This document shows positions 1 to 10,490 of a stretch of DNA of 43,946 nucleotides, piece after piece (the stretch's first letter is position 1; each line of letters begins with the position of its first letter). The notes beneath the pieces are model-generated. The model did no database searches and was not told the DNA's origin. It was given only the letters and a program-made list of their open reading frames with translations. The position numbers and the translations under genes are program-made. This stretch comes from Anthoceros angustus (lineage: Eukaryota > Streptophyta > Anthocerotopsida > Anthocerotales > Anthocerotaceae): positions 1 to 43,946 of the forward strand of contig VJWM01000352.1 in assembly GCA_010909165.1 (NCBI GenBank), given 5' to 3'.

Positions 1-1298
1 TATCCTCCTTGGCCACCGAAGTGCTTGTTTGATTTTATCGGCACCATGTTTCTGCCTCACGGAGTGGGGACGGACCCTCCACTCGGCGTCAACTGCAGCA
101 TATTTATCAAGAAAAACTCCAGCAATTTATTTAGCAATTTTTCAGGAATTTTTCAGCCAAACAATCAGCAATTATGGCAGGCACCGGGCAACGTGTTTTA
201 TGTCTTACGGGCTTGCGTTTTGATTCAGGGCGAGCACATTTTGTCTTGTGACGGCCGGTGAATTCGCAAATTTTGCTATATTTCTCACGATCTTAGCAGT
301 GGTGTGAGACTTGATCGTGGATCGCGGCAGGATCGCCCGGCGACGAAATTTCTTGATGGAGAGATGGATTTTCCGGCCGATCGAGATCGGTAGCGGATCT
401 TGGCGCCTTTGGATTATATGGCACCGAGTGTGCGCGAGGCCGTCACGGGGGAGGCAGTTTTGTCTCCCGTTTCGTGAACCGCGGAAGCGCGGCAAGCTAA
501 CGCGGCATACCAGCGTCCAGGGCGGAGTTCGGGGTTATAGGCGAACAGACCTATCTGTTTTTGGCTTTTATTTATAGGCCGTTCTTATGGCCCGTCTATT
601 TTATTTTTCATTTTCTTTATGCCTATATTAAGTCCTTATTTATGACTTGATTATATATGTTAGATGCTTAAGTTTTAAGACCTTTTCTTAAGCGAGATAA
701 CTTTAGGTTTAGTGTGAGCCTATTTAACATTTAGGCCTCATTTTAAAAGCTAGACTTCACCCCTATATTCATAGTGAGTGGGAGTGATGAAATAGGTCTA
801 GATTAGGGCACTATTCATTAGGGCCTTATAACTTAAACATTATTATCTACCTAGGGTTATTTAGGTAGTTAGTAGTTATATTAGTTACAACAACTTACGG
901 TTGCAACTACTTATGGTTGCAACCATTTATGGTTGTAACCACCCAACTACCCAGCCTATTTAAAGGCTTGTACTTTACTCATTAATTACTTACATTGTTT
1001 CTTCTTCTAATCTAAGAGCTACGATTCTCATCAAGACGTGACTGCAATTGTGTGGTATCGTTGTAGGTTGAGGCAGGTGAATTTAAGCGGCTGGTGTAGC
1101 TGCTGTAGAGGGAGCGTGAGAGGGCGCCTTGCTTGTTTAGAAGGCCGAGGTAGTGTGTAGCTGCAGGTAGTGACTGATTTCTCAAGATCCGACCGTTCCA
1201 CAAGTCTCATGGGACGAAACCCAACGTACGAAACGACAGTGGGATAAGTGTGGCCGCTAGAGGGTGAATCTCGGAAGCCCCGGGATCTGCCTCCCACA
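1..1298 (+). repeat. Type I LTR, copy A (left end cut by window or divergent)
   Basis: From about position 69 this matches 4770-6004 nearly base for base apart from small indels. It has LTR architecture: an AT-rich U3 with short GGTTGCAACC palindromes (899-940), a TATA-like box at 957-964, a downstream R/U5 region, and a CA end at 1298 followed four bases later by a primer binding site. The true left edge is unclear; the first ~68 bases do not match copy B. ORFs here are short and not conserved between copies. The right ~240 bases resemble, in inverted orientation, the LTR-like units at 13.0-13.3 and 14.4-14.7 kb. Confidence 0.8.
957..964 (+). promoter_or_regulatory. LTR TATA-like box (TATTTAAA)
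   Basis: TATTTAAA is conserved in the second LTR copy at 5672-5679. It lies about 335 bases before the LTR end, after an AT-rich U3, which is the expected place for an LTR promoter. The transcription start is not visible directly. Confidence 0.6.
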
Positions 1299-1302
1299 TT
1301 TT

Positions 1303-1320
1303 TGGCGCCGTTGCCGGGGA
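1303..1320 (+). other. Primer binding site, tRNA-Asp type
   Basis: The 18 bases TGGCGCCGTTGCCGGGGA are the exact complement of the 3' end, including CCA, of plant tRNA-Asp(GUC) as I recall it. They start four bases after the LTR terminal CA, where minus-strand DNA synthesis is primed. tRNA-Asp priming is known in plant Ty3/gypsy lineages. This is the strongest single proof that 1-1298 is a 5' LTR. Confidence 0.85.
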
Positions 1321-1717
1321 CTTGTTGCTGAACAGTTGAAATTTTGAGATTTTCGTTGCTAGCTTGCAATATGAGCTGAGAAGATCTTGTAAGGAGGTGG
1401 AGCGGGGGTCTAGGAAGAAGCCTATACGTCCTAGAACCCATGCGTTGTGAAGGAGGAGCTCCACGCCTCCTGAATGGTGTGATTTGTGTGTTCCTGCAGC
1501 AAGAATGGCGCATGGAGTTGGCTGATTTTTCTTTAACAACCGTGTTTTGGAGGCTATGAGGATGCTTGCAGATGTCTAGCAGAGGAGGGGAGAGGAGAAA
1601 ACCGTAGGAGGTCACCCCCACCATCGCAAGAGATCTAAGAGCTGCAAGAAGAAATCAATGGAGGGGAGGAAAACGCAATGGTTGCACGCTCCGTGGAGGA
1701 GGAAGAGCTAAGGGCGC

Positions 1718-2182
1718 TTGAGGAGGAGGCCGTTTTGCCCTTGCCTACAAGGGGAGCCAAGTGATCCAGCAGAAAACGCTTCTGGAGAAGGGGACGTCGA
1801 AATCACCGACAGCGAAACAAAGGAGGTGGTTGAAGAGGAGTTGGTATGTGAAGAGGAAAGCGAGGAGGAAGCACCGTTTCTGGAGCACGATTCAAGTTCA
1901 GCTACCAGCACTGGGCCTTCTCAACGCTGGACCTTCAGGAGTGGTGGATCCAGCTCAACTCCAAGCGAAACAGAAAGTGAAGAAGGTGGGGTGAGCAGTG
2001 GGGAATTTCAGGCGTGGTCTGAAGATCTTGCGGAGCGCCTTGATAGAATCACTGCTCAGCTCACAGTCTTGGGACGCACACCTAGGGGAGACACCATCCC
2101 ACAACCGTCCCCAATCTTTTGTGGGACACCTTTCGCAGAGAACTTTGGTTGGAGAATTTACCAGGAGAGGAAGGGAGTGTGA
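1718..2182 (+). pseudogene. Acidic ORF of family 1, copy A
   Basis: This is a 154-residue reading frame rich in Glu and Ser, with the string EGDVEITDSETKEVVEEEL near residue 25 and AERLDRITAQL near residue 110. The same protein segments recur in copy B (6360-6877, split over two frames) and inverted in copy D (about 41525-41043), so it was once translated. It sits between the 5' leader and the gag relic and is probably the N-terminal part of a gag polyprotein. I know no named domain for it. It starts without a clear leader match and ends by frameshift, so the boundaries are those of the open stretch only. Confidence 0.5.
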
Positions 2183-2989
2183 GTTCGCCTAGCTCATCCT
2201 GGACCAAGCAACATGAGTGGAGCAGGAGTAGGAGGGGATTTGCTGTTTGGATAGTTGTGTGTTGAGGGGTGTGAGCGTGCTGCGTAAGTCTAGCCTGGGA
2301 GGGGAGGAAGTAATTTTCGTGTAGGAGTTGAGAGGAGATCACCCCGCCTTTGTCTCGCAAGGGATTTGTGAACTGAATGGAGAAATCATGTGTGAAGAAA
2401 GCTTAGTTGCTGATGTGCAAAGGAAGAAGCGGAGGAGAGAGCTCTTGAGGAAGCTACATGTGCTAACATCTTCAAGGGTTCCGTTGAGGAAGAAGAGGTA
2501 GTTGTCTAAGAGCAAGAGGAGGTTGTGCTCACGGACAGCGAGAGGAAGGAGGTTGTTGCCGAGGAGTTGCGATCAAGGGTGAGGGTCAAGAATCCGAGCA
2601 AGCGGTTAATAATTTCAAGGTACATCTTCCGCTCTGAGGAGGATTTTTCGTGGATTGTTGAGCTCTTCTAGCTCGAGTTCGTCAAGAGGAGGAAGGCAAG
2701 AGGGTGAGATTTGGCAAAGGGAGAAGTTGGGGTATGAGATCTAATGGTCGAGTTTGCAAGGTCTTGATCGACCATCGCCCCTGCCCTTTCAACCTTGCTT
2801 GTTAGGAGGACGAGGCGCTTGTGTGCCCAAGTCTGTATAGTACATCCCGCTTGCAGCATTTGTTACCGCCAAGACAGGTGGAATTGCTGGGAGGTGTGCC
2901 CGCTTTGTGGACGCCTCAACCATGAGTGGAGGAAGTGGAGGTGGTGGAAGTCACCACCCCACCCGCCAGCAATATGGGAGATTTGGGAG
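2183..2989 (+). pseudogene. Family 1 coding relic between acidic ORF and gag, copy A
   Basis: This stretch matches 6878-7685 and is interrupted by stops and shifts. A residue string TRRLCAQVCIVHPACSICYR is read at 2795-2860 and recurs at the matching place in copies B and D with small indels. The DNA is purine-rich and clearly derived from coding sequence (many GAG/GAA codons). No family could be named. Confidence 0.4.
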
Positions 2990-3370
2990 AAGAAACGAGG
3001 TGAAGATGATGAGGCTTTTGTGCAAACTTTTGAACATGTGACTCATGCGAATTTGGAAGTCTCGTGGATTGTCTCAAAATTTTCCTAGAGTACTTCGAGG
3101 TCATGCCCAGCAGCAGTATAGTCACACGATGGAGCATCACCATTGGATTGGGATGAGAGCTGTATCTTTGAACCGGTTTTGTGGCTTAAGCTATGCACAT
3201 CACACGCTGGTCCGGTTGAGGACTCAAGAAGGAAGAGGAGGGAGTCTTTGTATGATTACATAGAGGAGAGAGTACCACGGCCACCCAAGGATGTAGCTCG
3301 CAAAAGCAAGGCCTATGGTATGACCTTTCTTGATAAAGGTTGGGAAACAAAGGTAGGAAGGAGTTAGAGG
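2990..3370 (+). pseudogene. Gag relic of family 1, copy A
   Basis: Reading across two frames gives the features of a retrotransposon gag core: an acidic start (DDEAFVQTFEHVTHANLE), then FPRVLRGHAQQ, then a segment reading ESLYDYIEERV near 3240-3275. This follows the usual gag order, in which the LRG(x)A motif precedes the ESVxxY-like motif. Gag would form the particle that packages element RNA. Frame changes near 3080 and 3190 destroy it. Copy B (7685-8090) is the same region. Copy D appears to have lost most of it. Confidence 0.6.
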
Positions 3371-3499
3371 AACACATGTAGATCCATGTGCCATAGAGCT
3401 AGAATGTGGTAAGGTGGTGAAGATTTCTAAGTGTAGAGGAGATGGTAGAGTTTAAGAAGGTGCAGGAAGAGCATGAGAATGCGGGTTTCATTTTTCACC

Positions 3500-4440
3500 G
3501 AAACCGGAGAGCGACTTGAGGCCACGGATGACCGATTTCGACGAGGAGTTGGTTGCCACGGCCTGGGTCAAGGGAGGACGTGAGCATGTTGTAGACGGCC
3601 TAAGGATTGATCAGCAAGTCTTGTTGCCAGCAGAGAGGTCAAATGAGCAAGAAGGAGTTGTGCGTGAAAAGCAACAGGACAACTGGAAATCCGAGGATAA
3701 AGGAATGGGCGCGAGGAGGAGGCTGGAATGTTCCTCAAGGGTGAGCAGTCAGGAGGGCTGCAAGTGGAGGCCAGCCGTTGGCAAAGAAAGAAGCAAAACG
3801 ACATGGAGCACCGCTTTTGAGCGCGGAAGGCCCCACTTGGCGTGGTCGGCCAGGCGCCATGAGGCCGCGAGGAGGAGAAGGCCCTAGGGAGGTGGACACG
3901 CCGAGGGCGAGGAGGAGATGCGCTTCATGAAAAGGAGCGTAACCAGGGAGAGTTGGATCTGGGCAATCACTCAAAATTCGACCATGGAGGTGCAGCAAGG
4001 CGAGGAGGTCGCCATGGGAGCGCGATCTGGACCTGGACATGAGGCTAGGCCAACAAGAAGGGAGGAAATCGGAACTTGGTGGAAGGGAGCTTAGCAACCG
4101 ATCAAGCTAGAAAACTTGATTGGCAAAAGCGGGGAGGAAACAGTTTTGCGAATGAGGTTGAGTATGTCGCCGGGCAACGACGCTGGGTCTGCTGGTAAGC
4201 AAGCTAGCAGGAGGCCACGATGGTGGCAAGGATGATGGAGAAATTGCGAAGAAATCGCAATTTGGAGGAAGGAGAAGTGGCACACAAAAATGGAGGCCGA
4301 GGAGTCAGGTGCGCTAGAGCCCGTGAGCGAGGATGGCTCTATGGTGATGTGTATGAAGGAGGATTGTGGAGAAATCACACCTCAAGATATGCTTGCGGTG
4401 GAATTGCAAGAAGGGCGTCGACCAATTCACACCGATTATG
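3500..4440 (+). pseudogene. Family 1 cassette 1, copy A
   Basis: This corresponds to 8220-9200 in copy B. It contains MTDFDEELVATAWV (about 3525), SSQEGCKWRP (about 3750) and EDGSMVMCMKEDCGEITPQDM (about 4325-4390, a string also seen twice in copy B and twice in copy D). The reading frame breaks several times. The protein is basic and Glu/Arg-rich with no domain I recognise. It occupies the place where protease and reverse transcriptase would stand in an autonomous Ty3/gypsy element. Confidence 0.45.
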
Positions 4441-4478
4441 GAATTGCTGCCGTGAAACCGCAGAACGAAGGAGATCGC

Positions 4479-4769
4479 TGCACGGACCCTCCACTCGGCC
4501 AATGCAGCATATTTATCAAGAAAAACTCCAGCAATTTATTTAGCAATTTTTCAGGAATTTTTCAGCTATTTCCAGCATATAAATCCAGCAAATATTTCAA
4601 GGGCAGAAACACAAACAATCAGCAATGAAACCGGGCAACGTTTTGTCATGCTTTGATCCGTGGCGAGTACATTTTTAGACGCGCGAGTCTGCCGGATTTT
4701 CCGCCACCTATTTCTCACCGATCTTTGGCAAACAGGTCAGGACTGATCGCCCGGATCGCGACAGATCGC
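4479..4769 (+). repeat. Partial type I LTR start, extra copy
   Basis: These 291 bases match the first ~290 bases of the full LTR that begins at 4770; both start TGCACGGACCCTCC. The piece stops within a GATCGC-rich patch and the full LTR starts immediately. A preceding AGATCGC stands at both starts, so a short shared sequence probably mediated the duplication. Confidence 0.7.
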
Positions 4770-6004
4770 TGCACGGACCCTCCACTCAAGGCCAACTGCA
4801 GCATATTTATCAAGAAAAACTCCAGCAATTTATTTAGCAATTTTTCAGAATTTTTCAGCTATTTCCAGCATATAAATCCAGCAAATATTTCAAAAGGGAG
4901 AAACACAAACAATCAGCAATTATGGCACCGGGCAACGTGTTTTATGTCTTACACGCGTTTGATTGAGCACATTTTATGCGTGACGGTGGATTTCGCCAAA
5001 TTTTGCTATATTTCTCGATCTTAACCTTGATTTGGCGCTTGATGTGGCCGGCAATCATGGACGGATCGCACCGGATCGGGCAGGCAGAAATTTCTTGATG
5101 GAGATGGATTTTCCGCCGATCGGAGATCGAGGCGCGGATCTGCCATGGATTATGGCACCGAGCGCGGAGCGCTGCGGGGAGAAGACAGTTTTGTCTCCCG
5201 TTTAAATGAACGCGGGAAGCAACCCGGCCGGCATCTAGCGCCCATACAGGCGCGGGAGGCCGTTGCCAGGCGAAGCGGGCTATCCTGTTTTGGCTTTTAT
5301 TTATAGGCCGTTCTTATGGCCCGTCTATTTATTTTTCATTTTTCTTTATGCCTATATTAAGTCCTTATTTATGACTTGATTATATGTTAGATGCTTAAGT
5401 TTTTAAGACTTTTTCTTAAGCGGATAACTGGGTTTAGTGTGAGCCTATTTAACATTTAGGCCTCATTTTAAAAGCTAGACTTCCCTATATTCATAGTGAG
5501 TGGGAGTGATGAAATAGGTCTAGATTAGGGCACTATTCATTAGGGCCTTATAACTTAAACATTATTATCTACCTAGGGTTATTTAGGTAGTTAGTAGTTA
5601 TATTAGTTACAACAACTTACATGTAACTACTTATGGTTGCAACCATTTATGGTAGGAACCACAACCACCCATATTTAAAGGCTTGTACTTTACTCATTAA
5701 TTACTTACATTGTTTCTTCTTCTTCTAATCTAAGAGCTGCTGATTCTCATCAAGACGTGACTGCAATTGTGTGGTATCGTTGTAGGTTGAGACGGGTGAA
5801 TTTAAGAAGCAAAGACAGTGGTGTGGCTGCGAGAGGGAGCGTGAGAGGTGCCTTGCTTGTTTAGAAGGCTGAGGTAGTGTGTAGCAGTAGGACGATTCAA
5901 GATCCCACTGCTCCACAAGTCTCATGGGACGAAACCCAACGATAAACGATGGGATAAGTGTGGCCGCTAGAGGGGAATCTGGGAGCCCCGGATCTCCTCC
6001 CACA
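4770..6004 (+). repeat. Type I LTR, copy B
   Basis: This 1235-base LTR starts TGCACGG and ends CCTCCCACA, as in copy A. It shares the TATA-like box at 5672-5679, a GGTTGCAACC palindrome at 5635-5644 and the U5 end. Compared with copy A it differs by many 1-6 base gaps and few clean substitutions. Confidence 0.8.
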
Positions 6005-6008
6005 TTTT

Positions 6009-6026
6009 TGGCGCTGCTGTCGGGAC
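6009..6026 (+). other. Degraded primer binding site, copy B
   Basis: TGGCGCTGCTGTCGGGAC stands four bases after the LTR end, at the same place as the intact tRNA-Asp-type site of copy A, but has several mismatches and a gap relative to it. Priming here would probably fail if the sequence is correct. Confidence 0.65.
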
Positions 6027-6359
6027 TTGTGTCAATGAAATTTTGAGATTTTCGTTGCTAGCTTGCAGTATGAGCTGAGAAGATCTTGTAAGGAGGTGGA
6101 GCGGGGGTCTAGGAAGAAGCCTACACGTCCTGGAACCTGTGCGTTGTGAAGGAGGAGCTCCACGCCTCCTGAATGGTGTGATTTTTGTGTTCCTGCAGCA
6201 AGAATGGCGCATGGCAGGAGTTGGCTGATTTTTCTTTAACAACCGTGTTTTGGAGGCTATGAGGATGCTTGCAGATGTCTAGCGAGAGGAGGAGGAGAAA
6301 ACCGTAGGAGGTCACCCCCACCTATCGCAAGAGATCTAAGAGCTGCAAGAAGAAATCAA

Positions 6360-6877
6360 TTGAGGGAGGAAAACGCAGCGGTGGTTGCACGGCGGCTCCA
6401 GGAGGAGGAAGAGCTAAGGGCGCTTGAGGAGGAGGCCGTTTTTGCCCTTGCCTACAAGGGGGAGCCAAGTGATCAAGCAGAAAATGCTTCTGGAGAAGGG
6501 GACGTCGAAATCACCGACAGCGAAACAAAGGAGGTGGTTGAAGAGGAGTTGATGTATGAAGAGGCGAGGAGGCACCATTTCGAGCGCGATTCAAGTTCAG
6601 CTACCAGCACGGGCCTTCTCAACGCTGGACCTTGAGTGGTGGATCTAGCTCAACTTCCAAGCGAAGCAGAAGTGAAGAAGGTGGGGTGAGCGGAGAATTT
6701 CGTGGTCAAGATCTTGCGGAGCGCCTTGATAGAATCACGCTCAGCTCCATTGGGACACACCTAGGGAGACACCATCCCACAACCGTCCCCAATCTTTTGT
6801 GCAGGACACCCTTTCTGCAGAGAACTTTGGTTGGAGAATTTACCTGCAGGAGAGGAAGGGAGTGTGAGTTCGCCTAG
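6360..6877 (+). pseudogene. Acidic ORF of family 1, copy B
   Basis: Two overlapping frames (6360-6635 and 6632-6877) together match the acidic ORF of copy A. The first runs through EEEELRALEEEAVFALAYKG and the shared EGDVEITDSETKEVVEEEL string. A one-step frame change near 6632 separates it from the second, which carries AERLDRITL. The likely start is the ATG at 6360 or a lost one upstream; a long run of Glu suggests a coiled coil. The product is probably the N-terminal part of a gag-like polyprotein. Confidence 0.5.
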
Positions 6878-7684
6878 CTCATCTGGACCAAGCAACATGA
6901 GTGGAACAGGAGTAGGAGGGGGATTTGCTGTTTGGATAGTTGTGTGTTGAGGGGGTGTGAGCGTGCTTGCAGAAGTCTAGTCGGGGGAGGGGAGGAAGTA
7001 ATTTTCGTGTAGGAGTTGAGAGGAGATCACCCCCGTCTTTGTCTGCAAGGGATTTGTGAACTGAATGGAGAAATCATGTGCGTGAAGAAAGCTTAGTTGC
7101 TGCTGATGTGCAAAGGAAGAAGCGGAGGAGAGAGCTCTTGCGGAGGAAGCTACATGTGCTAACATCTTCAAGGGTTCCGTTGAGGAAGAAGAGGTAGTTG
7201 TCTAAGAGCAAGAGGAGGTTGTGCTCACGGACAGCGAGAGGAAGGAGGTTGTTGCCGAGGAGTTGCGATCAAGGGTGAGGGTCAAGAATCCAAAAGTTAA
7301 TTTCAAGGTACATCTTCCGTTGCAAGAGGAGGACTTTTGTGGATTGTTGAGCTCTTCTAGCTCGAGTTTTGTCTGGAAGAGGAGGAAGGCAAGAGGGTGA
7401 GATTTGGCGGAGAAGTTGGGGTATGAGATCTAATGGTGAGCTTTCAAGGTCTTGATCGAATTACTGCCCATCTTGCTGCCCTTTCAACCTTGCTTGTTAA
7501 GAGGACTGAGGCGCTTGTGTGCCCAAGTCTGTGTATAGTACATCCCGCTTGCAGGCAGCATTTGTTTACTGCCAGTATTGCAGGGAATTCGTTGGGAGGT
7601 GTGCCCACAGTTTTGTGGACGCCCTCAACCATGAGTGGAGGAAGTGGAGGTGGTGGAAGTCAGTCACCCCACACCAGCATATGT

Positions 7685-8090
7685 GAGATTTGGGGAGAAG
7701 AAACGAGGTGAAGATGATGAGGCTTTTGTGCAAACTTTTGAACACGTGACTCATGCGAATTTGGAAGTCTCAGCCGTGGATTGTCTCCGAAATTTTCCTA
7801 GAGTACTTCGAGGTCATGCCCAGCAGCGGTAGAGTTGCGTATGCATCACGTTGGGTTGGGATTTATGAGAGCTGTATCTTTGAACCGGTTTTGTGGCTTA
7901 AGCTATGCACATCACGTTGGTCCGGTTGAGGACTCTCAAGGAAGAGGAGGGAGTCTTTGTATGATTACATAGAGGAGAGAGTACCACCACGGCCACCAAG
8001 GATGTAGCCTTCAAAGCAAGGCCTATGGTATGACCTTTCTTGATAAAGGTTGGGAAAGCATAGGAAGGAGTTAGAGGAACACATGTAGAT
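7685..8090 (+). pseudogene. Gag relic of family 1, copy B
   Basis: This stretch reads GEKKRGEDDEAFVQTFEHVT then VDCLRNFPRVLRGHAQQ in one frame up to about 7832. In a second frame it reads a leucine/serine segment ending in the tyrosine-containing motif seen in copy A. The LRGHA and acidic FxxxFE features match the conserved core of plant gag proteins. The open frame at 7635-7832 is the best preserved gag fragment of this family in the window. The upstream region (6878-7684) is a broken continuation matching 2183-2989. Confidence 0.6.
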
Positions 8091-8233
8091 CCATGTGCCA
8101 TAGAAAATTAGAGCTAGAATGTGGTAAGGTGGTGAAGATTTCTAAGTGTAGAGGAGATGGTAGAGTTTAAGAAGGTGCGGAAGAGCATGAGAATGCGTTT
8201 CATTTTTTTGGCGGAGAGCGACTTGAGGCCACG

Positions 8234-8994
8234 ATGACCGATTTCGACGAGGAGTTGGTTGCCACCGCCTGGGTCGAAGGGGGAGGACGTGAGCATGTTG
8301 TAGACGGCCTAAGGATTGATCAGCAAGTCTTGTTGCCAGCAGAGAGGTCAAATGAGCAAGAAGGGAGCGTTGTGCAGGAAAAGTTGCAGCAGGACAATCT
8401 GGAAATCCGAGGGGAGATAAAGGGCGCCAGCATGGGCGCGAGGAGGAGGCTGGAATGCTCCTCAAGGGTGAGCAGTCAGGAGGGCTGCAAGTGGAGGCCA
8501 TCACGATGGCAAAAGAAAGAAGCAAAAACGGACATGAGAGCACCGTTTTTGAGCGACAGGAAGGCGCCCCCACTTGGCGAGGTCAGGCCAGGCGCCATGA
8601 GGCCGCGAGGAGGAGAAGGCCCTAGGGAGGTGGACACGCCAGAGGGCGAAGGAGGAGATGCGCTTCATGAAAAGTTTGAGCGAACCGCAGAAGGGGAGAG
8701 TTGGCAGATCTGTGGGCAATCACTCAAAATTCGACCATGGAAGTGCAGCAAGGCGAGGAGGTCGCCATGGGAGCGCGATCTGGACCTGGACATGAGGCTA
8801 GGCCAACAAGAAGGGAGGAAATCGGAACTTGGTCGGAAAGGGAGCTTGCCAACGGACTGCAAGCTGGAAAACTTGCAGCATTGGCAAAACAGGGAGGAAA
8901 CGGTTTTGTGAATGAGGTTGAGCATGTCGTGGCAACGACGTCTGGGTCTGCTGGTAAGCGAGCTAGCAGGAGGCCACGATGGTGGCAAGGATGA
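8234..8994 (+). pseudogene. Family 1 cassette 1, copy B
   Basis: The longest frame (8234-8911, 225 residues) starts MTDFDEELVATAWVEGG and includes SSQEGCKWRPSRW near residue 80. The frame at 8701-8994 then gives ELANGLQAGKLAALAKQG and FVNEVEHVVATT. A similar order (CKWRP, ELANS, FVEVRHVES) recurs in cassette 2 just downstream, so the two look like diverged tandem copies of one coding block. The composition is charged and low in hydrophobics, with no membrane segment and no known catalytic motif. The function is unknown. Confidence 0.45.
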
Positions 8995-9054
8995 TGGAGA
9001 AATTGCGAAGAAATCGCAATTTGGAGGAAGGAGAAGTGGCACACAAAATGGTGT

Positions 9055-9380
9055 CGAGGAGTCGTGTGCGCTAGAGCCAGGAGCGAGGATGGCTCTATGG
9101 TGATGTGTATGAAGGAGGATTGTGGAGAAATCACACCTCAAGATATGCTTGCGGTGGAATTGCAAGAAGGAGGCGTCGACCAATTCACGGTCGATTGGAA
9201 TTGCTGCCGTGAAACGCAGCAGCGTGAGATCGCTAGAGCCAGGAGCGAGGATGGCTCTATGGTGATGTGTATGAAGGAGGATTGTGGAGAAATCACACCT
9301 CAAGATATGCTTGCAAGTGGAATTGCAAGAAGGAGTCGATTCACGGTCGATTGGAATTGCCGAGCTGCAGCAACGTAAGG
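9055..9380 (+). repeat. 167-bp internal tandem duplication in cassette 1
   Basis: The block beginning GCTAGAGCCAGGAGCGAGG occurs at about 9068 and again at about 9235. Both copies encode SEDGSMVMCMKEDCGEITPQDM. Copy A has the segment once. Copy D (inverted) has a different duplication of the same neighbourhood, with a period near 127 bp, at 39018-39260. Confidence 0.75.
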
Positions 9381-9389
9381 AGATCGCTG

Positions 9390-10130
9390 CTAGAGCGATC
9401 TAGGGCTAGACATGAGTCTAGAAGGTCGGGAGATGGTGTACCAGCGATGATGCAGTCCACGACTGCGGGCAGATACTGCGGCATCGACGCGGGAGAAGCT
9501 AGTTTTGTGAGCCGAGTTGAAGGCGGGGTTGTGGCCACAGCACCAACATCCACTGGTGAGCAAGATAGATGGAAACAAGCAAGGCGTGGCTGGCCTAGAG
9601 GCTGAAGAGCAAGTCTTGATGCCGTTAGAAAGCCAAGGATCCGTGAAGGGAGTTTTGTGCAGGAGATGCTGCAACCTAATGAATTGGGGATTTTGAGCGA
9701 GGAGAAAGAGTGAGCAGTCAAGAGGGCTGCAAGTGGAGGCCACGAAGTTGGCAAAGGGAGAAGAGAAAACGGAGAAATCGCGGAGGGACTCCCACACATG
9801 GCGTGTGTGGGAAGGCGTGGAGCCTGATGGGCCTCGGATGGTGTGCATGGAAAGAGCGAAAGCGATCCAAGGGAGCTTGCAGAAAACCAGAAAAGGAATT
9901 GGCGAATTCATGGGCGGCCAAGGAAGCCACTTTTGTGGAGGTACGGCATGTCGAGAGTATTGTCGTGGAGCGCCGCTCGGGCCGAGCCTAAGGTTATCAT
10001 GGCGGGACCACCGCTGCAAGAAGAGCAAGTTGACGCCTGGCGTGGATACGCGCCGATGCAAGGAGCGATCCACGGGTCATAATGTACATGGGGCTGCGCC
10101 ACGTCCTGTCCGGTGGGCGAGGTAGGAAGT
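9390..10130 (+). pseudogene. Family 1 cassette 2
   Basis: This coding-type stretch, in several frames, contains EEQVLMPLESQGSVK-like residues (about 9610), SSQEGCKWRP (9712-9745) and LANSWAAKEATFVEVRHVES (about 9895-9955). These parallel cassette 1 (DQQVLLPAE, SSQEGCKWRP, ELANGLQ, FVNEVEHV), so an internal duplication is likely. The inverted copy is at 28853-28100, and a more distant relative on the minus strand is near 26.25-26.66 kb (SSHKGCKRRP). No known domain was recognised. It is followed directly by the integrase fragment. Confidence 0.45.
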
Positions 10131-10212
10131 GGCGAAAAGTGCATGGGAAGAGGAGGTTAGAACGTGAAGGACTCCCATGTCCACGTTATTGAATGGTGAG
10201 GTATGAAATTTC

Positions 10213-10490
10213 TTGGAGCACGGAATCATGCTGGATAGTTTGTCTAGGGAAGGGCGTGCTGTCTTTCTCCCTAGAGCTGTGCCTTATTGTCTAAGAGATG
10301 GGGTCTTATACAAGCTTGGTTTGGATGAGAAGATCCGACGTTGTTTGGAAGGGAAGGAAGCTTCTCTTCTTAAAGAAGCTTTGCATGCAGAAGAGGTTGG
10401 AGGCCATTATTCAGTGTAAATCACGGTGAAGAAGATCTTAGATGCAGGCATTGTGGGCTTACAGGACAGCGGAGAAAGTGACTACCAAGA
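10213..10490 (+). pseudogene. Integrase N-terminal zinc-binding region, family 1 copy B
   Basis: The frame reads YCLRDGVLYKLGLDEKIRRC and then LLKEALHAEEVGGHYSV. This is typical of the region just before and within the HHCC zinc-binding domain of Ty3/gypsy integrase, with both histidines present (HAEEVGGH). After an early stop, TVKKILDAGI follows in the next frame. The usual CxxC pair and the whole DDE catalytic core are then absent: the sequence jumps near 10450 to the WAYRT segment that normally lies after the core. An integrase made from this could not catalyse strand transfer. Confidence 0.8.

Larger units (their letters stand above)
1321..4478 (+). mobile_element. Family 1 internal region, copy A (non-autonomous, broken)
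   Basis: This stretch follows the primer binding site and is repeated at 6027-9390 and, inverted, at 41628-38840. In order it contains an untranslated leader (1321-1700), a glutamate-rich ORF, a gag relic near 3.0-3.4 kb and a lysine/arginine/glutamate-rich cassette (3.5-4.44 kb). No protease, reverse transcriptase or RNase H motif was found in any frame. It stops abruptly at 4478 inside the sequence that continues as 9390 onward in copy B, and restarts there with type I LTR sequence. A and B are therefore a tandem duplication of the 5' half of one element rather than two clean insertions. Confidence 0.7.

Noticed and set aside
1031-1624. 197-residue minus-strand frame antisense to the LTR/leader
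   Set aside because: It crosses the LTR end and primer binding site, and the matching region of copy B breaks it. It is a shadow frame.
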